Below are positions 6,988-11,510 of a DNA stretch of 13,115 nt, one piece after another; within the stretch, counting starts at the first letter, position 1, and each line of letters begins with the position of its first letter. Location of the stretch: the NCBI GenBank assembly GCA_964461715.1, contig CAYWVR010000054.1, positions 1 to 13,115 of the forward strand. The letters run 5' to 3'. Made by a program: the position numbers and the translations under genes. Source of the stretch: CAYWVR01 sp964461715 (GTDB taxonomy: Bacteria; Planctomycetota; Phycisphaerae; FEN-1346). The notes below the pieces were generated by a model. It saw only the letters and a list, made by a program, of their open reading frames with translations. It searched no databases and was not told the DNA's origin.

Positions 6988-7217
6988 CGGCAACGATCTC
7001 AATGCTTGGATCAGCCGCGACGGCTGAACGCTTATCTGGGCGGTCGTCCGGTCCGGCCGTTCACTTGGTGGCCGGCCCGGCAGCTCCGGCGGGGTTGCTG
7101 AACGTGGCCCCTGATCAGGCCGCTCCGGCGGATCGCCGACGCGTGAAGCGCGGCGGCGGGTCCGCGCCGGCCCTTCCTTGCCCTCTCCGGGAGCCTCGGG
7201 CCTCCCCCGGCCGGGGC

Positions 7218-7233
7218 TGTTCCACGTGGAACA
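7218..7233. promoter_or_regulatory. parS site 1 (ParB binding)
   Basis: TGTTCCACGTGGAACA is a perfect 16-bp palindrome and matches the known chromosomal parS form used by Pseudomonas (the Bacillus form differs only in TTTCAC/GTGAAA). It lies 120 bp beyond the parB stop. ParB should load here and spread by CTP-dependent clamp sliding. Confidence 0.92.
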
Positions 7234-7274
7234 TCACGAACCAAATGCCTCGCGATGAGCGCCCCCGGCACGTG

Positions 7275-7290
7275 CGTTCCACGTGGAACA
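7275..7290. promoter_or_regulatory. parS site 2 (ParB binding)
   Basis: CGTTCCACGTGGAACA carries the complete 14-bp palindromic core and differs from site 1 only in its first base. Its centre is 57 bp from that of site 1 and 63 bp past the parB stop. Two sites so close together form a small parS cluster. Confidence 0.9.
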
Positions 7291-7330
7291 GCACAGCCGA
7301 GCCCGTCTACGGCGTGCCCCTCGAACAGCT

Positions 7331-7344
7331 TGCCGGCGCCGGCA
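7331..7344. repeat. 14-bp palindrome just after parB
   Basis: TGCCGGCGCCGGCA is a perfect palindrome beginning 9 bases past the parB stop. With no loop and no U-tract it is a poor terminator as it stands. It could be a protein-binding site or a chance palindrome in GC-rich DNA. Confidence 0.3.
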
Positions 7345-7352
7345 CCTGTGAA

Positions 7353-8240
7353 TCAAGCCCCCTCGCCCGGCCCCGTCATCCTGCCCTCAAAGATTCCCAA
7401 TAGCCGGTCGAGCTCCTCAGCCGAGTAGAACTCCACGAAAATCCGCCCGGTGCCTGGCTTCTTGCCTTCTTGCACGCTCACCTTCGTGCCCAAAGCCTCG
7501 CGGAGCCGACCTTCCAGCTCGCGGACGTGCGGCGACGGGGCCTTGACGCGGCTCTTGCGGCCCTTCGCGACGGCGCTCGCCGAGGCGATCCGCTCCACCT
7601 GGCGGACCGACAAGCCCTCCCGGACCACCCGCTCGGCCACCTCCATCTGCCGCTTCGCGTCGCCGAGGGCCAGCAGTGCCCGGGCGTGCCCCATGGCCAC
7701 CGCTCCCGCTCGGACCAGTTGCTGCACCTCACCCGGAAGCTCCAGCAACCGGATCATATTCGAGACGGTGCTCCGGTCCAGCCCCAGCCGCTGAGCCGCC
7801 ACCTCCTGTGTCCGCCCTGAGCCTTCCAGGTATGCCCGGAAGCTCTCGGCCTTCTCGATCGGGTCCAGGTCTTCCCGCTGCAGGTTCTCGATAAGGGCGA
7901 GCTCCAGCATACGGTCGTCGGGAACGTTCCGCACCACGACCGGCACGTGCTCAAGGCCCACTCCCCGGGCCGCGCGGAGTCGCCGCTCCCCAGCCACGAC
8001 CTGGTAGCGCTCGCCCTGCGGACGCACCATGATCGGCTGAAGGACCCCATGCTCCGCGATCGAGGCCTTAAGCTTCTCCAGCCCCGCGACGTCGATGCCC
8101 TGGCGCGGCTGATACGGATTCGCGTCCAGGAGCCCGACAGGGAGCGACGTGACAGACACATGTCCGTCGATCGCCGGTTCGGCCGCCTCCATCTCCTGCA
8201 TCAGGCCGTCCAGGCCACGTCCGAGCCTTCGATCTGCCAT
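7353..8240 (-). CDS. parB: Chromosome partitioning protein ParB
   Basis: 295 residues, typical length. ParB binds parS, hydrolyses CTP and organises the origin region for segregation with ParA. Visible parts: basic N-terminus RRLGRGLDGLM (4-14), which should stimulate the ParA ATPase; NPYQPRQ (41-47); the CTP-binding GERRLRA (84-90); ENLQREDL (118-125); a helix-turn-helix around 143-165 (RTQEVAAQRLGLDRSTVSN); GHARALL (184-190); a basic linker near 226-234; and a C-terminal dimerisation domain (RIFVEFYSAEELDRLL, 266-281). The ATG at 8240 has AAGGAG (8255-8250) 9 bases upstream, overlapping the end of parA, so the two are one operon. The two parS sites follow directly downstream. Confidence 0.97.
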   Translation of the reverse strand: MADRRLGRGLDGLMQEMEAAEPAIDGHVSVTSLPVGLLDANPYQPRQGIDVAGLEKLKASIAEHGVLQPIMVRPQGERYQVVAGERRLRAARGVGLEHVPVVVRNVPDDRMLELALIENLQREDLDPIEKAESFRAYLEGSGRTQEVAAQRLGLDRSTVSNMIRLLELPGEVQQLVRAGAVAMGHARALLALGDAKRQMEVAERVVREGLSVRQVERIASASAVAKGRKSRVKAPSPHVRELEGRLREALGTKVSVQEGKKPGTGRIFVEFYSAEELDRLLGIFEGRMTGPGEGA

Positions 8241-8255
8241 GGGACTATTCTCCTT

Positions 8256-8996
8256 CTATGCGCCAAGCAGCGAGTCGCGGACCTCGGCGGCCAGTTCTAC
8301 GTACGCCCGGGCGCCGCGCGACCTCGGGGCGTAGTGGATCACGGACCGGCCGTGGCTCGGGGCCTCGGCGACGGCGACGTCGCGGGGGATGACGGTGCGG
8401 AAAACCGGCTCCGAGAGCTTCTCGCGGACCTCCGACTCGACCTCGTAGCTCAGGGCCGCCCCCGCGTCGAACATCGTGAAGAGGACGCCGCCCACCGAGA
8501 GCCGCGGGTTCGCCTTCGCGGCCTCGCGGACGGCGCCGATGAGCTGGACGAGGCCCTCGAGCGGGTAGTACTCGCACTGGATGGGGATGACGACGGCGTG
8601 GCTCGCGGCGAGGGCGTTCCGGGTCAGCGGCCCGAGGGAAGGGGGGCAGTCGATGAACACGACCTCGTAGCGCGCCGGCCCCAGAGCCGCCAGATTGTCT
8701 CGAAGCGTATGGACGGGCACGCGGCCCGGCACGCTTTCGAGGTCGCGCCCGGCCGGAAAGCAGTCGACGCCCGGCCACCGGGTCGGCACGGGTTTGCCCC
8801 CGCCGCCGGGCGGGGCGAAAGCCGGGGCGCGCGGAACCGGGGCCAGGCCCATGCCGCTGGTGGCGTTGCCCTGGGGATCGATGTCGACGACGAGGACGGG
8901 CCGCCCCGCGAGCGCGAGACCGTGGGCGAGGGTCGTCGCGGTGGTCGTCTTGCCGACCCCGCCCTTCTGGTTGGCGATCGAGACGATGACCGGCAC
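8256..8996 (-). CDS. parA: Chromosome partitioning ATPase ParA (Soj type)
   Basis: 246 residues, starting with GTG at 8996 and supported by AAGGAG 6 bases upstream. ParA is the Walker ATPase that binds DNA non-specifically and moves ParB-parS complexes. It has the deviant Walker A KGGVGKTT (11-18) with the signature Lys11, Walker A' VVDIDPQGNAT (36-46) and Walker B VVFIDCPPSLG (112-122). There is no N-terminal DNA-binding extension of the plasmid P1/F kind, which marks it as the chromosomal Soj type. The segment 51-80 is unusually Pro/Gly-rich, replacing the usual loop after the switch region. parB follows after 15 bp. The gene diverges from acyP across a 118-bp spacer. Confidence 0.96.
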   Translation of the reverse strand: MPVIVSIANQKGGVGKTTTATTLAHGLALAGRPVLVVDIDPQGNATSGMGLAPVPRAPAFAPPGGGGKPVPTRWPGVDCFPAGRDLESVPGRVPVHTLRDNLAALGPARYEVVFIDCPPSLGPLTRNALAASHAVVIPIQCEYYPLEGLVQLIGAVREAAKANPRLSVGGVLFTMFDAGAALSYEVESEVREKLSEPVFRTVIPRDVAVAEAPSHGRSVIHYAPRSRGARAYVELAAEVRDSLLGA

Positions 8997-9017
8997 GGCG
9001 GGCTCCTTGTGCGGAGC

Positions 9018-9023
9018 ATGATA
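9018..9023 (-). promoter_or_regulatory. Possible -10 box for parAB
   Basis: The minus strand reads TATCAT at 9023-9018, five of six matches to the -10 consensus, 21 bases before the parA GTG. The region 17 bp upstream (TGGCCC) is not a recognisable -35 box, so this is tentative. The same TATCAT hexamer serves the divergent acyP promoter. Confidence 0.3.
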
Positions 9024-9058
9024 GGGCGCACGCGGCGGGCGGGCCAGCAGAAAAGGCG

Positions 9059-9087
9059 TTGTTCCGGGGCCGGGAGGGGGCTATCAT
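9059..9087 (+). promoter_or_regulatory. Promoter for acyP and the ABC permease
   Basis: TTGTTC (9059-9064) and TATCAT (9082-9087) are separated by 17 bp. Transcription would begin near 9094, giving a leader of about 21 nt that contains the GGAGGAGG ribosome site (9099-9106). Confidence 0.6.
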
Positions 9088-9114
9088 GGGTCGGCGCCGG
9101 AGGAGGGCAGGGCC

Positions 9115-9390
9115 GTGGCAGCGCGTAAGCACATATACTATAGTGGAGACGTCCAGGGCGTTGGCTTCCGCTTCACGACGCGTCGCGTCGCCGCGGGGCG
9201 CGACGTTGCCGGCTTCGTGCGGAACCTTTCCGACGGGCGCGTCGAGCTCGTCGTCGAGGGCGAGCCGCCCGCCGTCGACGCAATGCTCGGCGAGCTCGAG
9301 GGCTCGATGGGCGGCCACATCCGCGACCGCACTGTCCACGACGAACCGCCCGCCGGCCTCTCCGGCTTCGAGGTCCGCCCCACGCGATAG
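9115..9390 (+). CDS. acyP: Acylphosphatase
   Basis: 91 residues, the usual size. Acylphosphatases hydrolyse carboxyl-phosphate bonds such as those of acetyl phosphate or carbamoyl phosphate. The sequence carries YYSGDVQGVGFR (8-19) with the phosphate-binding loop and catalytic Arg19, GFVRNLSDGRVEL (33-45) with catalytic Asn37, and the VEGE strand (47-50). The start is GTG at 9115 with GGAGGAGG 8 bases upstream; the nearby ATG at 9086 is out of frame and lies inside the -10 box. The permease gene begins 9 bp after the stop, so the two are probably co-transcribed, although a functional link is not known to me. Confidence 0.95.
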   Translation: MAARKHIYYSGDVQGVGFRFTTRRVAAGRDVAGFVRNLSDGRVELVVEGEPPAVDAMLGELEGSMGGHIRDRTVHDEPPAGLSGFEVRPTR

Positions 9391-9399
9391 GCACGCGCC

Positions 9400-10281
9400 A
9401 TGGCCCTGTTGGGCATCATCCTGAACAGCCTCCGCGAGACGATGCGGCAGCCGTTTTACCTGCTGCTGCTGGCGGGGGGCGTGGCGGCGCTGCTGGGGAC
9501 GCTCCAGCTCCCGTTCTTCACGCAAAACGACACGGATATGTACAAGGATTTGGGCCTTTCCTTCATCCTTCTTTTCGCGATGCTCGTGGGGCTCCTGGCG
9601 GCGGCGACGGGCGTGGCGCGCGAGGTCGAGGACCAGACGGCCCAGACGATTCTCGCCAAGCCGCTCGGGCGCACGCGGTTCATCGTGGGCAAGTTCCTGG
9701 GGGCCGTGGCGGCCGTCGCGGTGGCCGTGGCGATCATGGGGGCGGTCTTCGTGGCGTCCACGTATTATCGCGTGGAGATGGATGTGGGCGTCCTGGAGCG
9801 GCCCTACACCGCCGGCGGGGTCGGCGTTCGAGTCGAGGCCTTCCGGGCCCGCCAGCTCCACCAGGCCCTCACGGTGACGCCGGGGCTCGTGCTCGTCCTT
9901 CTTCAGGTGGGGGTGCTGGCGAGCGTGGCGACGGCCCTTTCGACGCGGCTCTCGCCGGCGGCGAGCGTGGGGCTCGGCCTGGCGGCCTATTTGGTGGGCC
10001 ATCTGGCGGCGTTTGTCGAGGCCGGAGCCCGGACGGCGTCGGGGGGGGGGAAGGCCCTCGTGGCAGGCCTGATGGCCGTGCTCCCGTATCTCGAAATCTT
10101 TAATATTAATTCGCGCCTCGCTCACGGGACGCTGACGCCGCTCGAACCCGGGAGCGCGGGGGCCGCGGCATGGAGCGAGACGTGGGCGTATGTGGGATGG
10201 TCCGCGCTGTATGCCGCGGCGTACGCGACGTTCGCGGTGGGCCTGGGGGTAATGCTGTTCCGGCGCCGCTCGATCGGGTAG
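9400..10281 (+). CDS. ABC-2 type transporter permease subunit
   Basis: 293 residues with about seven predicted membrane segments: 18-40, 51-73, 98-120, 160-182, 186-207, 218-235 and 263-287. The cytoplasmic motif between segments 2 and 3 (AREVEDQTAQTILAKPLGRTRF, 73-94, then VGKFLG) is characteristic of ABC-2/NosY-like permeases, where it contacts the ATPase. The substrate cannot be told. No ATP-binding subunit is present on either side within the window. The ATG at 9400 follows the acyP stop by 9 bp with only a weak GATAGG ribosome site, so translation may be coupled. Oddities: a run of ten G at 10041-10050 encoding part of SGGGK (214-218), and a cluster of A/T-ending codons for IFNIN (233-237). 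Confidence 0.88.
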   Translation: MALLGIILNSLRETMRQPFYLLLLAGGVAALLGTLQLPFFTQNDTDMYKDLGLSFILLFAMLVGLLAAATGVAREVEDQTAQTILAKPLGRTRFIVGKFLGAVAAVAVAVAIMGAVFVASTYYRVEMDVGVLERPYTAGGVGVRVEAFRARQLHQALTVTPGLVLVLLQVGVLASVATALSTRLSPAASVGLGLAAYLVGHLAAFVEAGARTASGGGKALVAGLMAVLPYLEIFNINSRLAHGTLTPLEPGSAGAAAWSETWAYVGWSALYAAAYATFAVGLGVMLFRRRSIG

Positions 10282-10541
10282 CGCCGAGGGGGGGCCGCGC
10301 GAGGGGGCTGGAAGTCCGCGACTTTCGCTCAAGGCGTCCGGCCCCGCGGACCGATAGCACCTCTGACCCATCCCAGCGCAGGGGCCACGTGTTACCCGCT
10401 CGTGCGGGGGCGTCGTGGCCCGCTTTTTCGCGGGGCGTGAAGGGGGCCTTCGGGGCGTGCTTGCGTGCGGGCCGGAGGCGGACTGGAATGGGCGGATCGG
10501 GGGCCGTGCCGGTCCTCGCGGAGAGGGAAGGGAGGGTCGCG
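10282..10541 (+). promoter_or_regulatory. Spacer/leader with several small hairpins before the flavodoxin gene
   Basis: This 260-bp interval has no credible gene. It contains four perfect 5-bp hairpins: AAGTC-CGC-GACTT (10312-10324), GTCCG-GCCCCG-CGGAC (10336-10351), CCCGC-TCGT-GCGGG (10395-10408) and CCCGC-TTTTTC-GCGGG (10419-10434). They sit mostly in the half nearest the permease. The region could be the processed end of the permease transcript or a structured leader of the flavodoxin gene. I could not match it to a known riboswitch, and no clear -35/-10 pair is visible. Confidence 0.3.
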
Positions 10542-10976
10542 ATGGCTCGCATCGTCGTCCTTTATTCGAGCCTCGGCGGGCACACGCGCGACATGGCCGA
10601 GCACGTCGCCGACGGGGCTCGCCTCGTGCCGGGCACGGAGGTCTCGCTCATGGACGCGGCGGAGATGGATTGGGAGGCGCTCGAGGGGGCGGACGGCCTG
10701 GCCGTGGGGTCGCCGAACTACTACTCGTACCCGTCGGGGCTGGTGAAGCACTTCTTCGACCTGGCGTTTCGGCGTGCGCCTTTCAAGGGGAAGCCGTATG
10801 TGGGTTTCTCGACGCATGGCGGGGGAGGGGGGGTCTCGGAAGTGGTGGATCGCCTGTCCGGATCGCTGGGGATGGTGCGGGTGACGGAGGGCCTGGACGT
10901 CGCCGGCCGGCCCGGGGGCGACGAGGTCCGCGCGTGCCGCAAGCTCGGCCAGACGCTCGCCCGGGCCTCTGTGTAG
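10542..10976 (+). CDS. Flavodoxin-family protein
   Basis: 144 residues, the size of a short-chain flavodoxin or a trimmed WrbA-like NAD(P)H:quinone oxidoreductase. It should bind FMN and carry electrons in the cytoplasm. The FMN-phosphate loop is YSSLGGHTRDMAE (8-20). VGSPNYYSYPSGLVKHFFD (55-73) is the typical loop around the isoalloxazine ring, followed by KPYVGFSTHGGGGG (84-97), the third FMN-contact strand and loop. The ATG at 10542 has GGAGGG (10531-10536) 5 bases upstream. It is too short for a full WrbA (about 200), so an electron-transfer role or a small quinone reductase is likely; the partner is not visible. It probably stands alone. Confidence 0.88.
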   Translation: MARIVVLYSSLGGHTRDMAEHVADGARLVPGTEVSLMDAAEMDWEALEGADGLAVGSPNYYSYPSGLVKHFFDLAFRRAPFKGKPYVGFSTHGGGGGVSEVVDRLSGSLGMVRVTEGLDVAGRPGGDEVRACRKLGQTLARASV

Positions 10977-11050
10977 CGCGACACTCGGGCCCCGTTTCCT
11001 TCACTTTCTGATCGCCGCGCGCCCCCGTCCGCGGGTGGGTCATTTTCCCC

Positions 11051-11107
11051 ACTTGACGCTATACGCTAGATGATTTACGCCTAAGCGACACACTTTTTGC
11101 GACTTTT
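11051..11107. other. AT-rich island with short direct repeats and a promoter-like pair
   Basis: In DNA that is otherwise about 70% GC this stretch is roughly half AT. On the minus strand it reads TAGGCGTA, then TAGCGTA and TAGCGTC in tandem (11080-11054). On the plus strand TTGACG (11053-11058) lies 17 bp before TACGCC (11076-11081), a poor but correctly spaced promoter. No gene follows it directly. It could be a regulatory site, a remnant of a mobile element end or a small-RNA promoter; I cannot decide. Confidence 0.3.
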
Positions 11108-11327
11108 CGGGGGGTAGTGGGGGGGAAGTCGGGGGGAACTCGCCCCTTTTTGACCCCCTTCTTGGGGGAAGTGGACGGCGTTGGGCGAAGTGGACCGCTT
11201 CCGCCGCGAGTTATCGGACCTTTGGCATCGCGGCCTGACGCAAATCACGAAAGCCGTGACGCAAGAAGCGAAAAGGCCGAGCCCGGCGTGGCCGCGCTGT
11301 GTGGTGTGGCCATACGCCGATGCGTTC

Positions 11328-11353
11328 GGGGTGGGGAGGGGGGTGGGGCGGGG
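11328..11353 (+). promoter_or_regulatory. Strong G-quadruplex candidate
   Basis: Five G-tracts of 4, 4, 6, 4 and 4 bases are separated by single-base loops T, A, T and C. This arrangement is among the most stable expected for a DNA or RNA quadruplex. It is on the plus strand about 67 bp before the -35 box and 158 bp before the start of the restriction-modification gene. Confidence 0.6.
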
Positions 11354-11419
11354 CCCGGCGCGCCGGGACGGGTTCGGGTGCGCGCCCCGGTTGGTTCCCT
11401 TCGCGGGGCGGGGCGGGCC

Positions 11420-11447
11420 TTGACATTTCGGCGCGCGGGGATACGCT
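11420..11447 (+). promoter_or_regulatory. Promoter of the restriction-modification gene
   Basis: A perfect -35 box TTGACA (11420-11425) is followed after 16 bp by TACGCT (11442-11447), which keeps the T, A and final T of the -10 box. Transcription would begin near 11454, giving a leader of about 57 nt that contains AAGGA 9 bases before the ATG. G-runs flank the promoter on both sides (11405-11417 and 11451-11472). Confidence 0.6.
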
Positions 11448-11510
11448 GTCGGGGGAATCGGGGGGCCGGGGCCTCGCGCTCCGGGTTTTGTCGCGCAAGG
11501 ATACGTGCCC

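Larger units (their letters stand above)
6514..7352. other. 840-bp region without a convincing gene, next to parAB
   Basis: Between the phosphatase start and the parB stop both strands carry open frames, but their products are Arg/Pro/Gly-rich with no domain, no good ribosome site and no family resemblance. By eye I find no tRNA, RNase P RNA, SRP RNA or tmRNA signature. The stretch holds the phosphatase promoter and leader hairpins at its left end, an 8-bp inverted repeat at 6962-6987, a CCTGATCAGG palindrome at 7110-7119 flanked by two GCTCCGGCGG copies (7083-7092, 7122-7131), two parS sites and a 14-bp palindrome at 7331-7344. A location beside parAB would suit an origin region, but I see no convincing DnaA boxes. 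Confidence 0.5.
10977..11510 (+). other. 534-bp gene-free region upstream of the restriction-modification gene
   Basis: No open frame here has a recognisable product. Left to right it holds a weak GTGGG/CCCAC hairpin (11035-11052), an AT-rich island (about 11051-11107), three long G-runs (11109-11136), a CCCCC-TTCTT-GGGGG hairpin (11154-11168), two GAAGTGGAC copies (11168-11176 and 11187-11195), a strong G-quadruplex candidate (11328-11353), and a promoter at 11420. The composition differs visibly from the neighbours, which may mark the edge of transferred DNA carrying the restriction-modification gene. Confidence 0.5.

Noticed and set aside
6529..7271. Minus-strand open frames (157 and 79 residues) and plus-strand frames in the parS-bearing region
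   Set aside because: The products are Arg/Pro/Gly-rich with no family resemblance, no good ribosome site, and the codon use does not follow that of neighbouring genes.
7261..7290. Promoter-type E-box reading of the CACGTG cores
   Set aside because: The full 14-16-bp palindromes next to parAB identify these as parS sites; a CACGTG element has no other established bacterial role here.
8245..10371. 708-residue minus-strand frame covering parA, acyP and the permease
   Set aside because: It runs out of frame through parA and antisense through two other real genes; the product is Arg/His/Pro-rich noise.
10419..10434. CCCGC-TTTTTC-GCGGG as a rho-independent terminator for the permease
   Set aside because: The T-run is in the loop rather than after the stem, and it lies about 140 bases past the permease stop, so it does not fit a standard terminator.
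11181..11423. 80-residue plus-strand frame starting at a TTG (product begins LGEVDRFRRELSDLW)
   Set aside because: The first 30 residues look protein-like, but there is no ribosome site and the rest is the translation of the G-rich quadruplex region. At best it is a fragment of a lost gene.
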